From contig NC_092471.1 in the NCBI RefSeq assembly GCF_047495875.1, positions 19,370,501 to 19,434,500 of the forward strand: a DNA stretch of 64,000 nucleotides, written 5' to 3'. The notes beneath the pieces are model-generated. The model saw nothing but the letters and a program-made list of their open reading frames with translations, ran no database searches and had not been told where the DNA came from. Source of the stretch: Pithys albifrons albifrons. Its lineage: Eukaryota > Chordata > Aves > Passeriformes > Thamnophilidae. A program made the position numbers and the translations under genes. Of this stretch, positions 23,605 to 35,385 are shown one piece after another (position 1 is the stretch's first letter; every line of letters starts with the position of its first letter).

Positions 23605-25290
23605 CTCTTCTCATTACAGATCAGTGTTTCAGCTCACTTTTCCCTGTTCTAGCAACCACTGAGTTTGTCAGAAAAGGAAACAGATTCTCTAACATTTCCC
23701 CCAGATAATCAAACACTGCCTCTGAGCAGTGCTGGCTGCAGTAGGAGGACACCACCAGCTCTGCCTTCCTCTGAAGGGTTTTTTCTACACCTAATAATCC
23801 TGTTTCAATAACAACCACAAAACCAAAAATGTTTCAATAACAACCACAAAAACAAAGAAATGGAAGACTTCAGACTCCTGCAAGGAAGATACAGTTGTTT
23901 GCTGGCCCATCAGGGTGGCTCAGGATGTGTGTGGGACTCCAGCCCTCACAGCTGTGCAAAGGGCTCACAGAAAAGCACCCACCCAGACACCAGCAGGGAA
24001 TGGGCCCTGAAGGATTTGATGAATGAAAAACCCTCAGCACTGTGAACTTACATTTGATTTCCACTGTTTAGGGCCTGAGGCTGACCTTTCTGTTTCCATG
24101 CAACTGAGGAAAATGGGAACAGAGAGTGTGTGTCACCCCAACAAAGGGCTTGAGTCAGCCATGGCTCAGCATCCACAGCCACGCTGCTGTCTGGACACAT
24201 CTCCTCACTTAAAGCTGGTCCCTTGCCAAGGAAATAATATTCAGCCTGAACTATTTCTTCCTGAAAATCAGATTAAGGAATTTGGGAAGAAAGGAAAGAT
24301 TGTATCATCTTGATACATCAGGACAAAAATCAGCTGAAACACAGGAAGTAACACGTAGAGCAGCAGAGACAGATGAACTGTGAGCACAGTGGGTCATCAG
24401 AGGGTTGTATTCTCCCATCAGTTTCTCCAAGTGATAAATTCCCACCAAAATTCAGGAATCTGAGCCTGATATAAAATAAAAAGTGTTGGCTGAGCTTTAT
24501 AAACCCACCAAGATGAGAAACAGGTATTTCATCATCCAGAAAAGGCAGTTACATCACACAGCACAAAACAATTTAGACACAAAATGACATGCTCTAAAAT
24601 TGTGCCAGTATGTTGTGTTGTCTCGTGTTGCTTTGGAAGGCAAAAGGACATCTGAACCAATCTGATGGCTGCAATAAGAACTTCCAAGTAAATAATCAAT
24701 CCATACAGAGAACTAAGTAGGAGGAAATGGTACGAGATGGATAAAAATCTGCATTTCCAACAGACCTTTATTCTGTTCAATGTGAGCAAATCATTAGGAT
24801 TCTTTGCATGTGCATTCCCACAAAGGTGCCTTAACGAGCATCACTTTATTTTTCAGGTGTTTAGACACCTGCAAAAGGAGCTGCAAGGGGCAGTCCCAGA
24901 CACCACCGAGCCCAGAAAGGTGCCAAGGAGAGCTGTCCCCTTAGCCAGGGGTCTGCTCCAAGGCCTCAGTTCTTACAGTTGTCTGAACACTCTGGGAGTT
25001 CCCATTACTTGCAAAGACAGAGAAATTCCAGAGGGATCACAGACAAAACACCCACACTGAGGAGGCCCAGACCAGTAGGTGCTGAAGGGTTTAACCATCC
25101 TCTTTATAACCAAAGGAAATCCTGTTGAGGTAATTTAGGCAGAAGCTTGAATTTATAGCAATATTTAATGTTTGATATTTCGTGCTTACCGTGTTTCACC
25201 AAACAAGAAGTGGTTGCCTGTGTTGGGCTTTGATCTCAAGACAGTGGTCCCTTCCCTTACACATTATTTCAGGCTTTGCAGCTGATTTAT
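23605..25290. other. Spacer, no gene seen
   Basis: Unique-looking sequence. A short direct repeat TTTCAATAACAACCACAAAA occurs twice near 23801-23851. No exon or repeat family is recognised. Confidence 0.55.
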
Positions 25291-25295
25291 ACCAC

Positions 25296-25924
25296 TGTGC
25301 TGGTTTGAAGGTGAACCAGCAGGGGAAATGAACTCACCACAAGAGAGATTATAAGTCAGAGCTAAAATTTAATAATGATATTACAATAACAACACTGACA
25401 CACAAGGGAAATTGCTTTCAACTCACAAAACCCCAGCAGTATAACCCAGTGTCCTGGGGCACAAACCCAAGGGGGTTCATTTGCCCTTATGCTGAGACCC
25501 CTGTGGTTCCCCCAAGTCCAGAGCAAAAGGAAAAGAAAAACCTGTTGGTGCAGACGAGGGCTGTGGTCTGGGCAAGAGCGGGGATCTCCTCCTGTCAAGG
25601 TCCTGCTGCTCCTCTGGATCCGACGAGAGGTTCCCGAGGTCTTCTTACCCACCACTTATGTACCCTCAGGGAGCACTCAGTCCCTCCCCCTGGGCAGGGA
25701 CTCACACAATGGGTGATTAACTCTGGGAGCCAGGGGGTGTTAAGCTGTTGATGGCCCATTAGCAGCTCCGCCCCCCCTCAGGCTGGGTGTGAAGGTGATA
25801 ATGGCTCCCTGGGCAGCTGCTGCCAATGGCCCATTGACCTTGGGGAATGAATAGAGGGGGTAGAATACACAGCTTTGATCACCCACACACAGGGTTAGCT
25901 GGTCCCTCCAGCTGAACTAGGACA
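25296..25924 (-). mobile_element. Solo LTR, family B copy 2, perfect TSD
   Basis: A minus-strand LTR of 629 bp starts TGTGCTGGTTTGAAGG and ends AACTAGGACA, with perfect duplications ACCAC at 25291-25295 and 25925-25929. It has the same internal organisation as copy B1, including CACAGG in place of CACGTG. A 100-codon antisense frame recurs at the same place in all three B copies. Confidence 0.96.
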
Positions 25925-26202
25925 ACCACCTTCATGTCATCCCTGCTCCACACACCCTCCTCCTTTTGCAGGCCTCTGACTCCATCAGACAGGAGGGGAT
26001 CTGTTGAAACCACGTGGCAAATTTGTAAGGTTGAACTTCTACAACTCCAAATTGCAACAGAATTGACATTTATGTAAAATCACCCAGCCACACAGTACAA
26101 TGTATTTGTGATTGTGCCACAAGTACTGAACAGCAGCACTGTTGGCTTTTCAGACAAATCTGATCATGGGTGTATTTAAGAATTAAATATGAAATATATA
26201 TT

Positions 26203-26922
26203 TGTGCTGGTTTAAAGGTGAACTGGCAGGAGAAATGAACCCAACACCAAAGAGATTATAAGTCAGAGTTACAATATATTAAAAATATTACAATAAATGC
26301 AATGGCACAAAAAGAAATTGGGTTTAACCCCCAACCCCAGCAGTGTAACCCATCCCCTGGGGCACAAACACAGGGGGGTTTGGTGGCCCCTGTACTGAGC
26401 CCCACGTGGTTCCTCCAAGTCCAAAGGAAAAGGAAGGGACAAACCTGTTGGTGCAGATGATGGCACAGTCTGGTGGAGAGTGGGGGGCTCCTCCTGGCCA
26501 GGGTCTGCTCCTCCTCTGGATCTAATGAGTGGTCTCAGAGGTCTTCAAACCTCCAAGATTGTCTCCCCTCAGGTTTGGGTGGGAGCCCCCAGTGCCTCCC
26601 CCAGGGCAGGGAGTTCCACACTGGGGGATCTGACTCTGGCACTCAGGGGGGATTTTGGAATGGTTGCTGGCCCCTGAGCAGAGCTGAGCCCTCAGGTGGG
26701 TGTGGAGGTGCCAAGGAGTCCCTGCAGGGCAGTTCTCCCAGCTCCTCTGCCAGGCTTCTTTCCCAGCCAGCTCCCAGCCTGAGGGCTCAGCTGTGCCCTG
26801 GGCAGCTGCTGCCAATGGGCCCTTGGGAACAGTTGCTGGGCAATGGCCCAGAGGGTTTAGAATGCCCAGCTTTGGTCACACCCACACAGGGATAAACTGG
26901 TCCCACCTGCTGAACTAGAACA
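26203..26922 (-). mobile_element. Solo LTR, family A copy 5
   Basis: A minus-strand LTR of 720 bp ends AACTAGAACA. Flanking pentamers are ATATT and CTATT, a 5-bp duplication with one change. CACGTG lies at 26403-26408. The long sense frame seen in copies 3, 4 and 8 is broken here into shorter pieces. Confidence 0.94.
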
Positions 26923-26927
26923 CTATT

Positions 26928-29154
26928 AAACAGGAATAATTGCGTTTCAATTAATGGCTAATACTCCTAAGTTAATGCAAAATGGATTTTAAGGTGTTTT
27001 CAAGGTGTTGCAACTCCCTTGGAAATCTCTCCCCCCTTTTTTGTGTAGGGAAAACAATCAGCACCAAAAGTAACCTGAGAAAAAATCAGATGCAAGTTCA
27101 AGGCAGTCACTGTCCTCAAGTGGGAAAACACCACTCACTGTACTGAAATGCCATTTTAATTAAAAAAGCTTTCCTTCTTTGAGTTACTTCATCTTGAAAG
27201 CCCTTTCATTTGGAAATGGAAATGTAAGACAGTGGAAGACTTGAGGAGAATCTCCAACTTTTCAGCAATTCAGCTGAATTTCAGCATTTGATATCCCCAA
27301 ACAGGAGAACAGGATCACAGCCAGAAGCCTCTAAATAGTACAAACATTTGCACACTTTTACAAGGCACGTAAAACCCTAAATTATGTTGCTAATTAATTT
27401 TATATTTCCTTTGGGTAGCCAAAGAAACCTGGAGCTATTCAGCATTCACTGAGTGGTGGGGGTTTGCCAAGTATTCAGGTATGTTATTAACAGAAGCAGC
27501 CAAAAGAACTGAGATCATGCTTTCTGCAATAGCTACAGGGGGAAAAAGTCAAATTCAAAGCAAGCTCATGCAAATCACATCTATACATGAGGCAGAAAGG
27601 GGGAAAGGAGCACCAAAGCACCTGAGACATTTAAACACACATGAAAACCCTTTAAACTAACATTTCTCCATTACCAAAACAAAACCAAGACTGCAGTTCA
27701 ATGATAGCAAGTACCAAAGGACTCCAGAGAAAAATAATTAAAAGAAATTGAGGACCAAACCTGACCAACTTTGTGCACACAGTGCCCAAATAGGCTACAT
27801 AAGACTTAATTGATTTCTGTAATTGAGCACAGCACAATAAGCCAAACTTTCCTCCATACCTGCACTGTGTAGGTGTGATGCCCTGGAGAGAAAAAGACAG
27901 GCAGGACATTAAATAGAATATTTTTACCTTCAAAGCTGCTTCCCTGTCTCCTTTCAACCTGCAGAGTCTTTTTTGTTCCCCTTAAAAAGATCTTGTAATT
28001 CAACTGAGGAACATCTGTGTTCATATCAGCTTCTAAGATACTTAAACCCTGATTACCACACACAAATATTGACTTCCCTCTTCACCCACCAGCAGAAAGC
28101 AGCAGCCTCTTCATTGATTCTCAGGGCACAGTTTTCCTCTTAACCACTGAACAAGTTCTTCAGTTGATGTAAAATGGGTATTGTTATTAACCACAGTATG
28201 ATTGGTTAATAAAGAATAAATTTTAAAAACAGATTTTAATAACTTAATAATCCTTTTTTCCCCACCCTGAGCCTTCAATCACCAGTCCTCTCATTTGTTT
28301 ATGCAGCTTTTTCCATCCCAAGAGGCCAGTGCAGAACTGCACAGGTGGCACCTGCCCTTCCATGCCCAGCTGGGTGTGGAGAGCAGTGAGGGGCTGTGTC
28401 TGCACTGCTGTCATGAAGGGGTTTCCTAAACTCATTTAAGTGCACTGACATCTGCAAGGTTCTTTTCCCTTCCTTTATAAGGCATTGGAGCTGAAAATCT
28501 CCTATTCTGAATAGTTTAAGAAACAACCAACCCAAACCAGAACACATTCTAATGCAGTTTCTTTTCATTTGACTCTCCCAGGCTCCTGTTCATGTCCCTT
28601 CATTTGAGTCTATCCTTTCCACCCAAACTAAATTTAATTTTGCAAAATGTCATTTGGGTGTGCTGCCAGGATGGCCCCACTGCCTGACCTGGTGAATAAA
28701 GAATATTTCTGATCCCACCTCACAGCTGCACAGCCAACTGTGAGGTTTGACCTGTTGGCTCTTGGTGACACAGGTGCTGGAGTGAGGGTTTCTGGGCTGT
28801 CCTTTTTGGGGTTTCTTAGAACACTCTTTAGACAAAGAGGAATCAGGTGTTGTGTTATGTAGGCAAGAATTATGTTTGAGGTTATTCAGAATAGCAGATC
28901 CCTATTTACAGCCCCAGCTTTCCTGTCAGAACCCTCATCCAGGATGGCAGTCGGGTGTTTCTGCAGACACAACAGACACACACATTCTTTTCACCCATTT
29001 CACACATTCACAGGTAATGCCTTGTGGAGACACACAACTACCTAAGAATCTACTACGTGGATCTATTGCTTATAGAGGCATATCCTTGCAAGATTTCCAG
29101 GTTTTCCACCCTACATCATCCCCAAAATGAATCTCAGAGTCAACACTCTCTTCC
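26928..29154. other. AT-rich spacer with one weak exon-like segment
   Basis: No repeat family is recognised. On the minus strand 27928-28032 is bounded by a weak AG acceptor and a GTAAAA donor and is open for 34 codons (see findings). Otherwise nothing is seen. Confidence 0.5.
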
Positions 29155-29224
29155 CATCTCTCATCTCATCTCATCTCATCTCATCTCATCTCATCTCATC
29201 TCATCTCATCTCATCTCATCTCAT
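29155..29224. repeat. (TCTCA)n microsatellite, about 14 units
   Basis: About 14 uninterrupted TCTCA pentamers end before TCATCATTTC. It is a simple sequence repeat and probably length-polymorphic. Confidence 0.97.
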
Positions 29225-29740
29225 CATTTCAAGTGCTTTGATCATCAAACCAAGGGCATCTCTACAGAGGCAGATACACAGGTAGCCACCACATCTATAG
29301 TCCAGCAACCTGTTCTCCTTGCCATGCTGGGAAGTAGATGAAGAAATAGCAAATCCACCTCACCACTTAATTCTGTTTCAAAGGGGTCAATATTTTAAGT
29401 TGCATTCTTTAAAGAGAAGCTTAACAATTTATTCCCACCCCCGTTGCAGCATGTTTTCAGAAACATCCCTGCTATTTCCTTCAAAGAAAAAGGGAAAAAA
29501 AAATCCCAAACACCTTGCTCCACCCACTCTTCAATATTTGAATTTCAAAGGTTTGGGCCTCTTTAACACAAGCAATTCAAGAATTATCCAGCCAGACATT
29601 TTCACCCTTTTAAAATCGGATTGATAGTATGTTGTTGAAATTGTCTTTAACTGGTATAATTCCATTCATCTGAAAGAACTCCATTCCTGTTCAGGGAATA
29701 TGCAGGTTCTGTTATGTTCACCTCCAAGTTTTGGGAAGTG
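29225..29740. other. Spacer, no gene seen
   Basis: AT-rich unique-looking sequence between the microsatellite and the ERVK-type LTR. Confidence 0.6.
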
Positions 29741-29746
29741 AGAAAT

Positions 29747-30093
29747 TGTAGGGGTAAGTGGAGGTGAGTTAATGATGGTCAGAAAAGGATCAGGCACAGC
29801 AGCATCAGAAGGCTTGAACAAAGAGCTTAGAGCTTTATTTTAGTTACAGCTTCACCTTTTATCTACTCTTGTATCCGACATGCCAGCACACTGTTGGTTA
29901 GTCAGTTCACCAGCCATACATGGAAACATCCTACTGGCTCCAAGGCTCCATGTTCTACAGGTGGCTCTCTCCTCCTTAAGAGTGCACTCCAAACTGCCCT
30001 TCTCTCAAAGACACACTCTGAACTCCCCAAGATCAATTCCTTCATCAGTTACCTCAGACATCAGAGGATCACAAACACACTGTCACCCCTACA
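29747..30093 (-). mobile_element. ERVK-type solo LTR, perfect 6-bp TSD
   Basis: A 347-bp LTR is bounded by a perfect 9-bp inverted repeat (TGTAGGGGT at the left, ACCCCTACA at the right) and by perfect 6-bp duplications AGAAAT (29741-29746 and 30094-30099). On the minus strand it has a TATA-like AGATAAAAG (29856-29864) and AATAAA (29834-29839), followed by a U5 of about 85 bp. A 6-bp duplication is typical of class II (beta-like, ERVK) elements, unlike the 5-bp ones elsewhere in the window. It is a solo LTR with no internal region. Confidence 0.95.
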
Positions 30094-30179
30094 AGAAATC
30101 TCTCCTAATTGCTAAGAACCTGCAGGGGTTCCACATGTCTCCACTCCATCCTGCATCCTCCCAATGCAGCAGTTCCCAA

Positions 30180-30966
30180 CTCATGGTGAGAGGGTCAGAC
30201 CTTAACAAGGTGAAACCCCACGATGCGTGTTGGGAGTCGTGAGTGCCCAGCTGGGACAAATGACCTTGGAATTCTGTGCTTAGGGAAGGGGGAGTTGTGT
30301 TGTCCCCCCTCACTGCCTCAGGGTCCCTGCAGCAGTGGGTCTGAACGTGTGGGTGCACAGCACGCCCTGCCCATGGTCTGTCCCACCGCAACACAAAGCT
30401 GGGCTCAAGGAACTCTGTTCCTGTGCCAAGATCGTGTGGAACTCATGGTGAGAGGGTCAGACCTTAACAAGGTGCAAACCCACGATGCGTGTTGGGAGTC
30501 GTGAGTGCCCAGCTGGGACAAATAGCCTTGGAATTCTGTGCTTAGGGAAGGGGGAGTTGTGTTGTCCCCCCTCACTGCCTCAGGGTCCCTGCAGCAGTGG
30601 GTCTGAACGTGTGGGTGCACAGCACGCCCTGCCCATGGTCTGTCCCACTGCAACACAAAGCTGGGCTCGAGGAACTCTGTTCCCGTGCCAAGATCGTGTG
30701 GAACTCATGGTGAGAGAGTCAGACCTTAACAAGGTGAAACCCCACGATGCGTGTTGGGAGTCATGAGTGCCCAGCTGGGACAAATGACCTTGGAATTCTG
30801 TGCTTAGGGAAGGGGGAGCTGTGTTGTCCCCCCTCACTGCCTCAGGGTCCCTGCAGCAGTGGGTCTGAACGTGTGGGTGCACAGCACGCCCTGCCCATGG
30901 TCTGTCCCACCGCGACACAAGGCTGGGCTTGAGGAACTCTGTTCCCGTGCCAAGATCGTGTGGAAT
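30180..30966. repeat. Three tandem copies of a 262-bp unit
   Basis: The motif CTCATGGTGAGAG[G/A]GTCAG recurs with exact 262-bp spacing (TCATGG at 30181, 30443 and 30705). The third unit ends at GTGGAATGCATAG. Units differ by a few substitutions and no indels, implying recent amplification or homogenisation. Each unit has about seven CpGs and is richer in GC than its surroundings. 262 is not a multiple of 3, so the 93-codon frames in units 1 and 2 are not a continuous repeat protein. The family is not recognised. Confidence 0.95.
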
Positions 30967-33900
30967 GCATAGAAAGGTCAAGGCTGGGAATTTATGTGTT
31001 TCCCAGTTAGTTGGGAATTACGGGAAAGAGAACTTGGCCACTGCTGGCACTGCACAGGTGGAGAGAAAGCGGCGGCTCAGACGTTTCCAATCAACATTCC
31101 ACTTGATCAGGAGCTCTGTGCACGTGTGATTAGACCTGAAAAGATGGTTCATTCTGGGGAGAGAAACTAAGGGCTCACCTTCAAAATTCCTTCTTTGCAC
31201 CACCTTTCCAATAGTAAAGTTGAAGCTTTATGTTAGAGGAGCATTATCTCAGAGATAATTAATGATAAAATGTTTAGTCTATGCATGTGAAAAAACATAA
31301 AGTTTTTATCTGGTTATGCTCTTCAGTGTCCCAATGCCTGATCTCCATAGACACAGTCCTCAGTTTATACATTTCCATACATTTTCAGGCTAGCAAACCC
31401 TTCAGGGGGACAAACCCACTCAAAATCATCACAGGAAGTGTCATTTGAGCTCTTAACTCTATAAAGAGTTAAATGTTAGAGAAGCCAAGTGGAAAACTCA
31501 CTGGCTGTTCTATCCATAACCAGCCTGAACTCCCAAAGCTTTGAAGTGTGTGGTATTGTTACTGAGTGTAAGAGAAATGGGCTCAGCACAGCTGCTTACA
31601 CTTGTCTGAGCTACAGGTAAGTCACAGCAGCAGTTTGGAAATGCTGAGGATGCCAGAGCAGTGCAGGTCAGTAAAGAACTGGGGTTCTAGAGAGGGGGAT
31701 CCACCTCACCTGAGACTGGGCTGAAAAAGGGACAGCAGGACAGGAATGGGAGATGGCACAACCAGAAGCGAAATGGGTGAGAGAGGGAATTTAAGAAACA
31801 TGAGAACGTGCAGTAAGAAAAAGTAATAATGAGAAGAAACAACCCAGACAATTATCCCAGGTACATGTCAGGCTGACTCTGAACTGCTGTCACCTACGTG
31901 GGACTGTCAACCTTTTGTGATCTCAATTAGTATCTGTTAATAACACGACTCCACATCACAGTTTTTTTGGGAAATAAATGCTATAGCATTGAAATTAAGG
32001 ATAGAATTTTTCATTCTGGACAAAATAAATGACTAAGAAATCCTTCAGGGTTGGTGGCAGCTCCCAAAGAGTGTCCCAACGTGGCTTTGCAGAGCAGCAC
32101 AGGCAGCTCTGTCTGTGGGCACAGCAGCAGTGTTTCCACAAGGCACAGGGTGCTACTCCAGTAGTCATCTGTCAGTGCCTGGAAAGTTAAGAGTGTCTGG
32201 GCAGCACAGTGGTGGGTAATGTGATACAGATGATTTCACCTTCAGGTCTCCAGTTCAAAAAAATTCAGCCCAAAAAGTGTCATCACCTGATAGGTTTTAC
32301 TACTTCTATTTACAGTACAAAATTTCCCAGGGGGCCAAACTGAGATCAAGACTTTCTACTCCCTCCCTCCTCATGTTAGGGATTGTGTCTAAAGTAAGGA
32401 ACAGACCTTCTCTCTGCAGATCCCAGATTATAAACAGACCTCAGATATGACGAAGAAAGCACAGGAGGCAAAAGTGCCTTGTCAAAATTCAGCGGGTCCC
32501 ACTCCCAGACTGATTCTCATCTTGCTCTTTGTGTCCCAGAGCTCCTCCACCCTGGCCCCAGGGCAAAGTACCCACGTGGGCAGCAGGACCTGAGCTCCAG
32601 GAGGCATCAGCCTAACTAGGCAAGGCCATATCTTTATTTTAAGCCTGTGCAAGTGGTGATTAGACCCTCCAGGAGCACTGGGCTTGCCCTGCACAGGGTG
32701 CAGAGACCATCAGTGCACACGGGGAGCACATCCAGGATTCCCAGACACCCAGAATCATGGACTGAGCCACCCCTTGGAGTGCCTGAAAATTCTAAGTAAG
32801 GCTTTCAATCAAAAAACCCAACCTCAAAGTTGATTTTTACCTGGACAAAGTCTCCATATCCAAGATATCTGAGAAAGCAGTTTGGCTGAACAATTTGATT
32901 AAAAGGAGCAGGAATCTGTGCTCCTGGTCTGCTCTCCTAAAGCAGGACCACCTATGATTATAATTAAGTATAACATCAGAAAGTCAGCCTTTGCACAAAT
33001 CTCCTCCAGCTCCAAAGGTGGCCTTTCCAGGTCAGGCTGGCAGGGTGGGCAGGAATCCTGCTGGAGCTCAGGTGAGAGTACCCACCAAGCACTTCTCTGG
33101 CCACCAAGCTCATGGTTCAGGAAAACCATACCCTTTCCTCAGTGAAATAATTATTTTTAAAAGCATTAGGAAAAAAAAAGCCTCAAAAAAGAGGGAGCCC
33201 TCTTGGTGTAAAACATCAACAGCATCCAAGATCTCTGGGTTATCTCTCTGTATATATAAATATATATATCTCACCGTATTATATCTCTGTGTATTCAACC
33301 ACCTCATCTCCCCACTCTGCAATAACAAGCAGCAATTCTATTTCCACTGTAAATCATTTCAATTCTGACATTTTCACTGGGGACTAAATAACATGTGACC
33401 TTATCTAACTTAAATCTGGTATTAATTTTAACAAGAAAAAAATGGTTTATGAAATTCAGGAGCTTAGGGTAACTGGGGGGGATACAGGTCTGCCTCAAGG
33501 GGTACCATATGGATTTAATTTTCCTTACATTTTTCACCAGATTCTAAGAATTACAGGAACATTTTGCTATAGGGTGGCACAAAAGTGTAACTCCAAATCT
33601 TGCCTAGAAGGAGCAGGGTCTGAACACAGCCCTGGACAAGAGAAATTTGGAACACTGGAACAACAATTGCAAAACCTTACACAGACCTGATTGCTTTCCA
33701 AGCTTTTTCAGGTAACTTTCAGAATCTTAAAAAAAAAATTGATTTTATCTTTGAAAAATAAGTATGTTCCTATTATGGGATATAGAGAAAGCCAAATTCT
33801 GCTTCCAGTTATACTTTTAAGTGTGGAATAAAGTACAGGAATTTAATCTGCTGTGACCTTAACTCTAAAAAATTTTCCCTAATGAATCCTTTAAGACAAT

Positions 33901-34148
33901 TTGTCAAAAAACTGATTATTCAACACCAGCTTCCTGAATTTGCATCCTGAACATATTTTCATCTCTTCTCTCTTTTGGGGTTTGTTTTCTCCCAAACACT
34001 TTCATGCCACAAAGCAGAGACTGTTGCATGTCCATGCCTTCAAAAGCAGGGGAGTCTTCACTTGGATCAGCACTAACAATGGTGAGGATAACCTGGACAC
34101 ACACACAGACTCTGCTGGGTATTTTAGAGGTACATTAATCAGACAAAT
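30967..34148. other. 3.2 kb spacer, no gene seen
   Basis: Unique-looking sequence. The first 200 bp continue the composition of the last 262-bp unit. A TATA-type AT run lies at 33249-33272. Open frames up to 125 codons lack family resemblance. Confidence 0.55.
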
Positions 34149-34153
34149 CTCAC

Positions 34154-34864
34154 TGTGCTGGTTTAAAGGGAAACCAGCAGGAGAAATGAACCCAACACAA
34201 AAGAGATTATAACTCAGAGTTACAGTTTAATAACAATATTACAATAAATGCAATGATACAAAGAGAAATTGGGTTTAACCCCCAACCCCAGCAGTGTAAC
34301 CCACCCCCTGGGGCACAAACACAGTGGGGTTTGGTGGCCCCTGTGCTGAGCCCCACGTGGTTCCTCCAAGTCCAAAGGAAAAGGAAGGGACAAAGCTGTT
34401 GGTGCAGATGATGGCACAGTCTGGTGGAGAGTGGGGGGCTCCTCCTGGCCAGGGTCTGCTCCTCCTCTGCATCCCACAAGTGGTTCCCCAAGTCCCTAAA
34501 GCCCAAGATTCCCTCCCCTCAGGTTTGGGTGGGAGCCCCCAGTGCCTCCCCCAGGGCAGGGAGTTCCACACTGGGGGATCTGACTCTGGCAGTCAGGGGG
34601 GATTTTGGAATGGTTGCTGGCCCCTGAGCAGAGCTGAGCCCTCAGGTGGGTGTGGAGGTGCCAAGGAGTCCCTGCAGGGCAGTTCTCCCAGCTCCTCTGC
34701 CAGGCTTCTTTCCCAGCCAGCTCCCAGCCTGAGGGCTCAGCTGTGCCCTGGGCAGCTGCTGCCAATGGGCCCTTGGGAACAGTTGCTGGGCAATGGCCCA
34801 GAGGGTTTAGAATGCTCAGCTTTGGGCACACCCACACAGTGGTCTCAGTTGCTGAGCCAGGACA
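34154..34864 (-). mobile_element. Solo LTR, family A copy 6, altered 5' end
   Basis: A minus-strand LTR of about 711 bp. The first part of U3 (plus coordinates 34839-34864) has diverged: the usual GGGATAAACTGGTCCCACC is replaced by GTGGTCTCAGTTGCTGAGCC. Flanking pentamers (CTCAC, CAATG) do not match. CACGTG lies at 34354-34359. A 220-codon antisense frame (34324-34986) and a 232-codon sense frame (34496-35194) run out into flanking DNA, so they are not evidence of a gene. Confidence 0.9.
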
Positions 34865-34869
34865 CAATG

Positions 34870-35255
34870 CCTTTGGCCTTTTTAAAGGTTTTTCCAGTTC
34901 TGTTACACCCCAAGACAGAGGAAACCAACCTGGTGAGACACAAGTGTAGCTGGCACTGTGTGTGTTGCTCTCATGCTTTGTCCTGACTCCTTTCACCACA
35001 ACACTTATGTGCCCTTTGTGGTGCTGATGAGAAAAAGGAGGTTCTCCCTTTGTACTTAGAACTTCAGACACAAAATAGCACATCAATATAGGACAGAAGA
35101 AAATAGAGACCATCTGATCATCATGACAGATGGTCACTGAAACTATTGCCAGGGAGAGAAAGACCTTCAAAATAACAAGATGTGGTTTGCACATCTCCTC
35201 TACTTCCTTTTGTAGATCAGGTGCAACACCTAAGGAAGCCTCACTGTGGGACTTC
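34870..35255. other. Spacer, no gene seen
   Basis: About 390 bp without recognisable features. Confidence 0.6.
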
Positions 35256-35385
35256 AGAAGTGTCCAAGTCCAGGTTGGATTAGGCTTGGAGCAACCTGGG
35301 CTAGTGGGAGGTGTCCCTGCCCATGGCAGGGGGTGGAGTGAGAATCTTTAGGGTACCTTTCACCCCAAACTGTTCTGCAAACCTG
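35256..35385 (+). mobile_element. CR1: CR1 LINE 3' terminal fragment
   Basis: A short CR1 3' end: AGTGTCCAAGTCCAGGTTGG, GCTTGGAGCAACCTGGGC, GTGGGAGGTGTCCCTGCCC, ATGGCAGGGGGTGGAG, then a degraded terminal part (TTAGGGTACCTTTCACCCC). It is strongly 5'-truncated. Confidence 0.9.

Noticed and set aside
16102..26922. Provirus or nested proviruses among LTR-A copies 3, 4 and 5
   Set aside because: Copy 3 has its own perfect duplication and copy 5 a near-perfect one, so they are independent solo LTRs.
30223..30766. Two 93-codon frames as a duplicated small gene
   Set aside because: They are shifted copies inside the 262-bp tandem units, run across unit boundaries, and lack any recognised domain.
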